Positions 6,953 to 12,785 of a DNA stretch of 12,785 nucleotides are shown here, piece after piece. The stretch comes from Bacillota bacterium (lineage in GTDB: Bacteria; Bacillota; Dethiobacteria; Dethiobacterales; Dethiobacteraceae): NCBI GenBank assembly GCA_018725345.1, contig QLUI01000020.1:1-12785 (forward strand), written 5' to 3'. The stretch's first letter is position 1, and each line of letters opens with the position of its first letter. The notes under the pieces were generated by a model. That model was not told the DNA's origin. It saw only the letters and a list, made by a program, of their open reading frames with translations, and did no database searches. The position numbers and the translations under genes were made by a program.

Positions 6953-7714
6953 ATGGAAACTAATATAGTGATTCAGGTTAAAAAGCTGGATCTCTATTAT
7001 GGCAAATTTCAGGCTCTAAAAAATATCAATATGGAAATCAGCGGGCAGGAGGTGACGGCACTCATCGGTCCCTCGGGCTGTGGCAAATCCACTTTTTTGC
7101 GTACACTGAACCGCTTAAACGATTTGATTGACAGTGTGCAAATTGAAGGTGATGTTTCGATTGACGGCAATAATATTTATGATAAATCCTGTGACGTGGT
7201 AGCACTGCGTAAAAAAGTTGGTATGGTTTTTCAAAAGCCAAACCCTTTTCCTAAAACAATTTATGATAACGTAGCTTACGGGCCGCGAGTCCATGGGATT
7301 AAAGAGAGAAAAAAGCTGGATGCGATCGTAGAAAAGAGTTTACGAGAAGCGGCACTTTGGGAAGAAGTAAAAGATAACTTAAGCCGGTCAGCGTTACGAC
7401 TTTCCGGTGGGCAGCAACAACGATTATGCATTGCTCGAGTACTTGCGGTGGGGCCTGATGTGGTCTTGATGGATGAACCTACATCTGCGCTTGATCCTAT
7501 TGCTACTCAAAAGATCGAGGATTTAATCCGAGAACTTAAAGAGAGGTTTACTATTGTCATCGTCACTCATAATATGCAGCAGGCAGCCCGGGTTTCCGAC
7601 AGCACTGCGTTTTTTTTAAACGGGGAAGTGCTGGAGATGGGGGAGACTGAGATTATGTTTACACACCCCTTGGATCAGCGCACTGAAGATTATATTACCG
7701 GGAAATTCGGTTAG
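6953..7714 (+). CDS. pstB: Phosphate ABC transporter ATPase PstB
   Basis: A 253-aa ATPase that powers phosphate import at the cytoplasmic face of PstCA. Complete ABC motifs: Walker A GPSGCGKST at 39-47, Q-loop region VGMVFQKPNPFPKTIYDNVAYG (typical of PstB), signature LSGGQQQRL at 150-158, Walker B VVLMDEP at 170-176, and H-loop His206 in VTHNMQQA. Length is normal. The ATG is preceded by TAGGAGA overlapping the pstA stop. There are no missing residues, so the protein should be active. Confidence 0.98.
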   Translation: METNIVIQVKKLDLYYGKFQALKNINMEISGQEVTALIGPSGCGKSTFLRTLNRLNDLIDSVQIEGDVSIDGNNIYDKSCDVVALRKKVGMVFQKPNPFPKTIYDNVAYGPRVHGIKERKKLDAIVEKSLREAALWEEVKDNLSRSALRLSGGQQQRLCIARVLAVGPDVVLMDEPTSALDPIATQKIEDLIRELKERFTIVIVTHNMQQAARVSDSTAFFLNGEVLEMGETEIMFTHPLDQRTEDYITGKFG

Positions 7715-7732
7715 AAGAAAGGAATGGGTTAG

Positions 7733-8392
7733 ATGATTCAACGCAGTGAATATCAAAAGTCTCTGGAAGAGTTGCTACAGGATATTTTGAAAATGGGTGG
7801 CTTGGTAGAAGAGAATATCTCTCGAGCTATGGATTCTTTGGCTAAACAGGATTTAGAATCGGCGGACAAAGTTTTTGCTGTGGAAGAAGAAATAGATAAG
7901 CTGGAGCGAAAAATTGAGAAGGCCTGTTTGCGTTTAATCGCTACTCAGCAACCCCTGGCTAAGGATTTGCGCAAAATTGCTTCTGCTTTAAAAATTATTA
8001 CCGACTTGGAGCGTATAGGAGATTATTCGGTAGATATAGCAAAGGTTACAAGGAGAATCGGCAATGAGAAACTGATCAAACCTCTGATAGACCTGCCCCA
8101 AATGACTCGTATCGTGCAGGAAATGGTCAAAAATTCCCTTGACGCCTATGTCGCAGAAGATGTGGAGCTGGCGAAGGCTGTAGGCAAAGATGATGATAAG
8201 GTTGACGCCTATCACAAACAGATTTTTAGGGAATTACTGGTGCTAATGATGGAAAACCCACGGACAATTGATCAAGCAACTAATTTGCTCTTTGTCAGCC
8301 GTTCTTTGGAGCGCATTGCTGACCATGCCACAAACATCAGCGAAAGCGTAATATACCTGGTAAGTGGTAAGCGAATTGATTTGAATGAGTAG
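7733..8392 (+). CDS. phoU: Phosphate signalling regulator PhoU
   Basis: A 219-aa, all-helical cytoplasmic protein made of two PhoU repeats. Each ends in the acidic metal-binding type of motif, DLERIGDYSVDIAK in the first half and SLERIADHATNISE in the second. PhoU is known to act between the PstSCAB transporter and the PhoR kinase, keeping the kinase off when phosphate is plentiful. The ATG at 7733 follows GAAAGGAATGG with good spacing, 18 bases after pstB. Its place between pstB and phoP-phoR puts all signalling partners in one transcript. Confidence 0.96.
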   Translation: MIQRSEYQKSLEELLQDILKMGGLVEENISRAMDSLAKQDLESADKVFAVEEEIDKLERKIEKACLRLIATQQPLAKDLRKIASALKIITDLERIGDYSVDIAKVTRRIGNEKLIKPLIDLPQMTRIVQEMVKNSLDAYVAEDVELAKAVGKDDDKVDAYHKQIFRELLVLMMENPRTIDQATNLLFVSRSLERIADHATNISESVIYLVSGKRIDLNE

Positions 8393-8449
8393 AAATAGAG
8401 GAGAATAGTGTCACGCCGCTGTAGTAAAGATTAAAAAGAGGTGGTTTAC

Positions 8450-9157
8450 TTGGCACGTATTCTGGTTGTTGATGACGAGGAAACTATTGTTGAACTAATC
8501 TCTTTCAATCTTGAAAAGGAAGGCTTTATTGTCGATACTGCCACTGATGGACAGGAAGCGCTGTTAAAAATAGCCACTAAGAAGCCTGATCTGATTGTGC
8601 TCGACTGGATGCTGCCTGGGTTAGACGGCCTAGATATCTGCCGCAGAATCAGACAAAATCCCGATACAACAGATATTCCTGTGATCATGCTGACTGCACG
8701 GGGCGAGGAAGTAGACAGGATCCTTGGCTTAGAGCTGGGGGCGTCTGATTATGTTACTAAACCTTTTTCTCCGCGGGAACTGGCTGCCAGAGTAAAAGCC
8801 CAGCTACGAGCAAGACAGATAAAACCTGCCCTGCAGGAAGAACGAAGCCGAATTGTCCGACAAGGCAACTTATCTCTTGATTTGGATCGCTACTTGGTAC
8901 AAAAGGATGGAAAGACACTGGATTTACCACCTAAAGAGTTCGAGTTGCTTTTTTTGCTGATCTCTCATCCTGGCCGGGTATTTCGGCGTGTAGATATCTT
9001 AAACAAAGTTTGGGGGTATGACTATGTCGCAGATACCCGAACTGTTGATGTGCATATTCGTTATTTGCGCCAAAAAGTCGAGGAAGACCCTCGCAATCCT
9101 GTTTTGCTGCTAACTGTACGTGGCATAGGATATAAATTTAAGGAGCCGGATCGATGA
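8450..9157 (+). CDS. phoP: Response regulator PhoP/PhoB (OmpR family)
   Basis: A 235-aa DNA-binding response regulator. The receiver domain (1-120) has the acidic pair Asp8-Asp9, phosphoacceptor Asp52 in LDWMLPG, Thr82 and Lys104 (TKPF). The winged-helix domain (about 135-232) carries LPPKEFELLFLLISHPGRVF, VDVHIRYLRQKVE and RGIGYKF. The start is TTG at 8450, because AAAGAGGTGG precedes it and the receiver begins MARILVVDD; a GTG at 8441 in frame lies within the ribosome binding site. phoR overlaps its stop by 4 bases. Being downstream of pst-phoU, it is probably the activator of the Pho box before pstS, which would make it autoregulated. The exact name (PhoP or PhoB) is by context. Confidence 0.93.
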   Translation: MARILVVDDEETIVELISFNLEKEGFIVDTATDGQEALLKIATKKPDLIVLDWMLPGLDGLDICRRIRQNPDTTDIPVIMLTARGEEVDRILGLELGASDYVTKPFSPRELAARVKAQLRARQIKPALQEERSRIVRQGNLSLDLDRYLVQKDGKTLDLPPKEFELLFLLISHPGRVFRRVDILNKVWGYDYVADTRTVDVHIRYLRQKVEEDPRNPVLLLTVRGIGYKFKEPDR

Positions 9158-10938
9158 AAACCATAAGTGCTAAATTATTTGCTACTTATGGCTTGTTGCT
9201 TTTGTTAGCCGTCATGCTAATAGGTGTGGGCACGATTCTTTTTTTTCGCTCTTTTTACTTAGATGTTGTCCGTGCCCGCTTGTCAGATCAGGTACGTGTG
9301 ACCGGGGAGCTGCTGATACCGCTAATTTTGGACTACCCTGACATCGATCTAGATAAGATAGATTCAGTAATTAACAGACTGGGAAGACTGACTAGCGCAA
9401 AAATTACGCTCATTGCTCCTAATGGAGTAGTGCTAAGTGATTCTGCTCGTGAGGCACCTTTGCTGGATAACTACCTTTTATTGCCTGAAATCCTTGCCGC
9501 TCGAGATAACCGTGTCGGAAGTTTTGTGCGTATCTCACCTGTTGCAGGCACAGAAGTACTTAACATCGCTCTTTCCCTTGAGAGTGGAGGCCGGCCCTTC
9601 GGTTTTCTGCGCTTGGCTTTGCCGCTGACAGAGTTAAACAATGCTATCCGCCGAATTCAGCACGGACTGCTGGCAGGACTGTTCTTGGCATTACTTCTGC
9701 TGTTTGGGGTTAGCTTAAAGCTCTCCTCCGGTTTGACGTCGCCCCTGGCACAAATGGTTGATGTGGTGAAGCAAATTGGCGGAGGCAACTTAAAAAGCAG
9801 AATATATTTCAACAACAAAATTGAAATCGGTTTGCTTGCTGATGCGATAAACCAAATGACTGATTCACTTCAGATTCAGATTAGTCAGGCCATGGAAAAG
9901 AATGACCAGTTGGAAGCTGTTCTGTTCACAATGGTTGAAGGTGTAATTGTTTTCGACGGTGATATCAGGGCAGTGATGGCTAACCCTGCTGCTGAAGAGA
10001 TGCTGGGGTTGCAAAAAGATACTTGGCGTGGACGCAGCGACCTGGAAATTATCCGCAGCGCCGAACTGCATGAGAAAATATCTACAGTCAGCAGAGAAAA
10101 AATATTATTGGAACATGAAATGAGCACTTTTTTTCCGGAAAAGAAAATTCTCAGCATTTCTTTGATGCCTCTCCGTGCTGAAACAATGAAAAAAGCTGGC
10201 GTCTTAATAGTGTTCCACGATATTACTCGACTACGACGGTTAGAAGACATTCGCGCAGATTTTGCCGCTAACGTCTCACATGAACTCCGCACTCCGCTTA
10301 CTGCCATTCGTGGTTTTGCGGAAATTCTTTTAGACGGCGCATATAGTCAACCAGAATCGGCGCTTCGTTTTGCTCGGATTATCCATAACGAGGCTGAACG
10401 TTTGTCCGAGCTGATTGAAGACGTGCTGAAGCTTTCTAAAATTGAGAGCGGTAGAGCAGTTATCGCTAAAGAATCGGTAGATGTGTCGGAGTTAGTTAGG
10501 GAAGTAACGGGACGTCTTCAAGAAAGAATGAAAAAACATCAAGTTAAAATAGAAATCCCGCCAGACTTGCCGCCCGCCCTGGGAGATAGAGGTTTATTGG
10601 CTCAGGCGCTTCACAATTTATTAGACAATGCGATAAAGTATACTCAACTGCAAGGACTCATTGCCGTCAGCGCTAAACAACAAGACGGGGAAATATTTCT
10701 TTCGGTTAGAGATAATGGCATTGGGATTCCGGAGGAAGCAAAGGAGAGAATTTTTGAACGGTTTTATCGTGTTGATCGTGCTCGTACTCGCCGCTTTGGT
10801 GGTACAGGCCTAGGACTTGCCATTGTTAAACATATTGTGGAAGCTCATAAGGGTGGTTTGCAGTTAAACAGTATCGAGGGAAAGGGAACAGAGGTAATTA
10901 TCTCCCTGCCGATAGCGAGGAACCCTAAAAAAGCATAG
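9154..10938 (+). CDS. phoR: Phosphate sensor histidine kinase PhoR
   Basis: A 594-aa membrane kinase and phosphatase partner of the preceding regulator. Order: membrane helix 1 (about 9-31), extracytoplasmic domain (32-168), membrane helix 2 (171-190), HAMP linker (about 190-243), PAS domain (about 250-365), dimerisation domain with phospho-acceptor His376 in VSHELRTPLT, and ATPase domain with N-box LLDNAIKYT (489-497), DNGIGIPEEA (from 520) and GGTGLGLAIVK (about 549-559). This is the full-length Gram-positive PhoR layout, longer than the E. coli form because of the extracytoplasmic domain. The start overlaps the phoP stop (ATGA). The stop lies inside a terminator palindrome. Phosphate as signal is inferred from the operon. 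Confidence 0.95.
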   Translation: MKTISAKLFATYGLLLLLAVMLIGVGTILFFRSFYLDVVRARLSDQVRVTGELLIPLILDYPDIDLDKIDSVINRLGRLTSAKITLIAPNGVVLSDSAREAPLLDNYLLLPEILAARDNRVGSFVRISPVAGTEVLNIALSLESGGRPFGFLRLALPLTELNNAIRRIQHGLLAGLFLALLLLFGVSLKLSSGLTSPLAQMVDVVKQIGGGNLKSRIYFNNKIEIGLLADAINQMTDSLQIQISQAMEKNDQLEAVLFTMVEGVIVFDGDIRAVMANPAAEEMLGLQKDTWRGRSDLEIIRSAELHEKISTVSREKILLEHEMSTFFPEKKILSISLMPLRAETMKKAGVLIVFHDITRLRRLEDIRADFAANVSHELRTPLTAIRGFAEILLDGAYSQPESALRFARIIHNEAERLSELIEDVLKLSKIESGRAVIAKESVDVSELVREVTGRLQERMKKHQVKIEIPPDLPPALGDRGLLAQALHNLLDNAIKYTQLQGLIAVSAKQQDGEIFLSVRDNGIGIPEEAKERIFERFYRVDRARTRRFGGTGLGLAIVKHIVEAHKGGLQLNSIEGKGTEVIISLPIARNPKKA

Positions 10939-10965
10939 CAGCCGATCGGCTGCTATGCTTTTTTA
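10926..10965. terminator. Bidirectional terminator between phoR and rubredoxin
   Basis: A perfect 40-base palindrome centred on CCGATCGG, with an A-run on one side and a T-run on the other, so it reads as a rho-independent terminator on both strands. It contains the TAG stops of phoR (10936-10938) and of the convergent rubredoxin gene (10953-10955) at mirror positions. Confidence 0.93.
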
Positions 10966-11111
10966 AACATATCTTTACCTACACCGCACTCAGGGCATTC
11001 CCAGTCATCGGGTAATTCAGCAAAAGTTGTACCGGGAATTATACCGTTGTCGAGGTCACCTTCTTCTGGATTATAAACATAGCCGCATACCGTGCAAACC
11101 CACTTTTCCAA
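10953..11111 (-). CDS. Rubredoxin
   Basis: A 52-aa one-iron electron carrier of the cytoplasm. It begins MEKWVCTVCGYVYNPEEGD, with CxxCG at 6-10 and CPECGVGKDMF at 39-49; Cys6, Cys9, Cys39 and Cys42 bind the iron. Pro15, Gly18, Pro26, Pro34, Trp37 and Pro40 are in the expected family positions, and length is normal. The start is TTG at 11111, preceded by GGGAGG at about 8 bases. It has its own promoter and a terminator shared with phoR. In anaerobes rubredoxin passes electrons to oxygen- or superoxide-reducing proteins, which fits the desulforedoxin gene about 1.3 kb away, but its partner is not shown. Confidence 0.95.
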   Translation of the reverse strand: MEKWVCTVCGYVYNPEEGDLDNGIIPGTTFAELPDDWECPECGVGKDMFKKA

Positions 11112-11161
11112 AAAATATTCCTCCCAAATTTTAATGCAAGCTCAGGATGTTACTTGCCTTC

Positions 11162-11190
11162 ATCATACAATATACCTCAATGATTTACAA
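11162..11190 (-). promoter_or_regulatory. Promoter of the rubredoxin gene
   Basis: On the minus strand, -35 TTGTAA (11190-11185) and -10 TATGAT (11167-11162) are separated by exactly 17 bases, about 50 bases upstream of the rubredoxin start. This is a good sigma-A-type match. Confidence 0.65.
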
Positions 11191-11217
11191 TCAATTAAGT
11201 TAAAAAAGTCATTTGGC

Positions 11218-11246
11218 TTTTCAATAGGGATAATTTAAGTTATAAT
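11218..11246 (+). promoter_or_regulatory. Promoter of the HD-GYP-desulforedoxin operon
   Basis: A perfect -10 TATAAT (11241-11246) lies 17 bases after a moderate -35 TTTTCA (11218-11223) and 25 bases before the ATG, so the leader is very short. It is divergent from the rubredoxin promoter, with only 27 bases between the two -35 boxes. Confidence 0.65.
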
Positions 11247-11271
11247 GGAAGCAATATGCTGAAGGGAAATA

Positions 11272-12402
11272 ATGAGTGCCGTGCGTAAAATACCCGTTTC
11301 GTTATTGCGTCCAGGGATGGTACTTTATCGGCCGGTTTACGGGCCGGACGGACAGTTGTGGCTAAACTCCGGGGTTGAGCTGAAAAGTAAATATATCAAC
11401 AGTTTATGGCGTGCCGGAATTTCTTTTGTATTTATTAGTGACCCGTTTTTAGCTGATGTAGTGGTGCGTGATCTGGTTTCGGAAGAAACGCGCCGCCATG
11501 CAGTAAAAGCCGTCAAAGAAACGCTGCAAAGTGCCAAGCTACTTAAACGGAATAGCCTTTTACTTGACAAGCGTTTTTCTTCTATAGTGGAAAAGCTTGT
11601 TCGGGAAGTCCTTGCTAGTAAAGATGTGATGATAAATCTGGCAGACATCCGAGATGTTGATGATTATACATTCTTCCATTCTGTAAATGTGTGCGTATTG
11701 TCTCTGCTGAACGCTACGGATTTAGATCTGTCCCAAGCAAGGATGGAAGAATTGGGAGCGGGTGCTCTGCTGCATGATTTAGGTAAAATCTGGATTAGTG
11801 AGGTTACTTTAAAGAAAAAAGGAAGCCTTACCCCTGAAGAATATCATGAAGTTAAAAAACATCCCGCCTTCGGCTTTGAAATTTTAAATAGTCAAGCTAA
11901 ATTTTCTCCTAACAGTGCCAAGGTGGTGATGCAGCATCATGAGCGCTGTGACGGTAGTGGTTACCCACATAATCTTGAAAAAGATGATATCCACTCATAT
12001 GCCCGATTGGTAATGATTGTGGACGTCTACGACGCACTTACGTCCGAGCGCCCATATCGATTAGGCATGAAACCTCATCAAGCGATTAAAATAATTACTG
12101 ATTGTACTGAGTCATATGATCACTCACTGCTTACTTCTTTTTTAAAACACATTGCACCTTACCCGATAGGTACGCCACTTCGCCTCAGTAATGGTTATCT
12201 GGGAATAGTAATTGAGAACCGCAAGGGAATGCCTTTGCGGCCAGTTATACGTATCTTTAAGAATGGCGATGGGTTCTTTTACCAAGAACCTTTTGACCTG
12301 GACTTATTGGACAAGTCCAATTTGCAAATAGTTGATGCATTAAGCGATGCGGAAAGCGAACAAGAGTTACCAGTAATGACAAAACATAAAGGGAGTGATT
12401 AA
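11272..12402 (+). CDS. HD-GYP domain cyclic-di-GMP phosphodiesterase
   Basis: A 376-aa protein predicted to hydrolyse cyclic di-GMP. The N-terminal part (about 1-110) has the LLRPGMVLYRPVY and LNSGVELKSKYI pattern found before HD-GYP domains in clostridia; it is not a recognisable sensor and has no membrane segment. The HD-GYP domain (about 125-300) is complete: His136, the HD pair His168-Asp169 with Lys172 (HDLGK), His197, His222-His223, and the GYP motif HHERCDGSGYP at 222-232. A C-terminal extension (about 300-376) contains a small beta-rich segment (TPLRLSNGYLGIVIENRKG). The ATG follows AAGGGA. The desulforedoxin gene starts at the base after its stop. Enzyme activity is well supported by residues; the signal it responds to is unknown. 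Confidence 0.92.
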   Translation: MSAVRKIPVSLLRPGMVLYRPVYGPDGQLWLNSGVELKSKYINSLWRAGISFVFISDPFLADVVVRDLVSEETRRHAVKAVKETLQSAKLLKRNSLLLDKRFSSIVEKLVREVLASKDVMINLADIRDVDDYTFFHSVNVCVLSLLNATDLDLSQARMEELGAGALLHDLGKIWISEVTLKKKGSLTPEEYHEVKKHPAFGFEILNSQAKFSPNSAKVVMQHHERCDGSGYPHNLEKDDIHSYARLVMIVDVYDALTSERPYRLGMKPHQAIKIITDCTESYDHSLLTSFLKHIAPYPIGTPLRLSNGYLGIVIENRKGMPLRPVIRIFKNGDGFFYQEPFDLDLLDKSNLQIVDALSDAESEQELPVMTKHKGSD

Positions 12403-12519
12403 ATGTCAACCAACGTAGGGGAAGTTTACAAGTGTGATATTTGCGGCAATGTTGTATCAGTACTAGAGAGCGGAGGCGGCACGCTGGTATGTTGCGGCGA
12501 GGCCATGGTGAAGCAGTAG
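12403..12519 (+). CDS. Desulforedoxin (stand-alone)
   Basis: A 38-aa iron protein. Cys11, Cys14 and the adjacent pair Cys30-Cys31 form the desulforedoxin iron site (YKCDICGNVV, GGGTLVCCGEAM). Its length and ending (MVKQ) closely resemble the free Desulfovibrio gigas desulforedoxin, which is a homodimer. The same fold is the N-terminal domain of desulfoferrodoxin (superoxide reductase), but no superoxide reductase domain follows in any frame here, so it looks complete and not truncated. The ATG directly follows the HD-GYP stop, with AAGGGAG upstream inside that gene, so the two are cotranscribed. Role: probably electron transfer in oxygen or superoxide defence; the partner is not known. Confidence 0.93.
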   Translation: MSTNVGEVYKCDICGNVVSVLESGGGTLVCCGEAMVKQ

Positions 12520-12525
12520 TAATAT

Positions 12526-12575
12526 ATCGGCTAGGAAATTATATCATCATTGGTCAGCTAATTTTCCTAGCCGAT
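12526..12575 (+). terminator. Strong hairpin after desulforedoxin, possible terminator
   Basis: A perfect 13-bp stem (ATCGGCTAGGAAA at 12526-12538 with its complement at 12563-12575), which extends three more pairs with one bulged T. It begins 6 bases after the stop codon. No T-run follows on the plus strand (GGGGG instead), so it may stabilise the mRNA or terminate poorly. Confidence 0.55.
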
Positions 12576-12582
12576 GGGGGTT

Positions 12583-12785
12583 ATTAAGGGGGAATCCCCC
12601 TTAATCTTGCGGGGTGGTCAGGGTCGAAGACCCGTCGAAGGGGCGGCAGCCCCTAAAGAACAAGAAAAACGCGTCTTATGTTAAAAAGCGCGAGCGTTTT
12701 TCTTGTTTAACACCCGGAGATTGAATCAGTTCTTCGTTATTTAAAATAACGTGGTAAATAATTTGCGAACGGAGTGAGTTTGCCA
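12583..12785. repeat. Gene-free hairpin cluster, possible intergenic repeat element or structured RNA
   Basis: No open frame with a ribosome binding site was found on either strand. The stretch contains successive inverted repeats: 12583-12605 (11-bp arms around one base, GGGGGAATCCCCC core), 12621-12633 (GGGTC-GAA-GACCC), 12639-12654 (AGGGGC-GGCA-GCCCCT), 12659-12707 (14-bp arms), 12735-12751 (8-bp arms) and 12764-12783 (GCGAAC with GTTTGC, one G-T pair). GTCGAAG also occurs twice, 11 bases apart (12623 and 12634). The G/C-rich runs differ from the surrounding genes. It continues to the window edge, so its right boundary is unknown. Confidence 0.6.
12659..12707 (+). terminator. 14-bp perfect hairpin with T-rich arm
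   Basis: AACAAGAAAAACGC (12659-12672) pairs perfectly with 12694-12707, leaving a 21-base loop. The right arm contains TTTTT after GCG, so it could end transcripts from the desulforedoxin operon or, read on the other strand, from the right. The T-run is inside the stem and the loop is long, so it may instead be part of the hairpin cluster. Confidence 0.45.

Noticed and set aside
9885..10307. Minus-strand open frame of 140 codons
   Set aside because: It is antisense to the PAS and dimerisation domains of phoR and resembles no known protein; a shadow of the real gene.
12583..12785. CRISPR array
   Set aside because: The repeats are inverted, of different sequence and length, and not regularly spaced; no repeated unit of CRISPR size is present.

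Overview
The window looks like chromosomal DNA from an anaerobic, Gram-positive (Firmicutes/clostridial-type) bacterium. The evidence is strong AGGAGG-type ribosome binding sites, frequent TTG starts, a Bacillus-style Pho box, and rubredoxin plus desulforedoxin, which are typical of strict anaerobes. No mobile element, tRNA, rRNA or CRISPR array is visible. The species cannot be named from the sequence alone.

Left part (1-3833). The window opens inside a decayed gene for a large FtsA-like (actin-fold) protein. Its remnants lie in all three forward frames (1-549), apparently after a large internal deletion and a 23-bp tandem duplication. A membrane-anchored Clp-fold serine protease of the SDH/SppA-like type (564-1406) follows and is tightly coupled to the remnant. 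Converging on it from the minus strand is a two-gene operon: 6-phosphofructokinase (pfkA, 3833-2736), then a ThiD-ThiN fusion for thiamin synthesis (2725-1439). It ends in a terminator that overlaps the end of the protease gene.

Centre (3930-10965). This is a complete phosphate-starvation module on the plus strand: pstS, pstC, pstA, pstB, phoU, then the two-component pair phoP-phoR. A candidate Pho box of spaced TT-rich hexamers sits before a good -10 and a poor -35 upstream of pstS, suggesting that PhoP-P activates the operon and so its own genes. A hairpin between pstS and pstC probably lets the binding protein be made in excess of the transporter. PstSCAB imports phosphate. PhoU presumably links transporter state to the kinase PhoR, which phosphorylates PhoP. 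pstC most likely starts at an unusual CTG codon.

Right part (10926-12785). phoR converges on a small rubredoxin gene (minus strand, 52 aa) across a perfect 40-bp palindrome that holds both stop codons and acts as a bidirectional terminator. Divergent sigma-A-like promoters between 11162 and 11246 serve rubredoxin on the left and, on the right, an HD-GYP cyclic-di-GMP phosphodiesterase followed without a gap by a 38-aa desulforedoxin. The last ~265 bases have no gene but contain a dense series of perfect hairpins, probably a terminator followed by an intergenic repeat element or structured RNA.

Most of the window is a well-known type of gene neighbourhood. The least explained parts are the decayed FtsA-like gene at the left edge and the hairpin cluster at the right edge.
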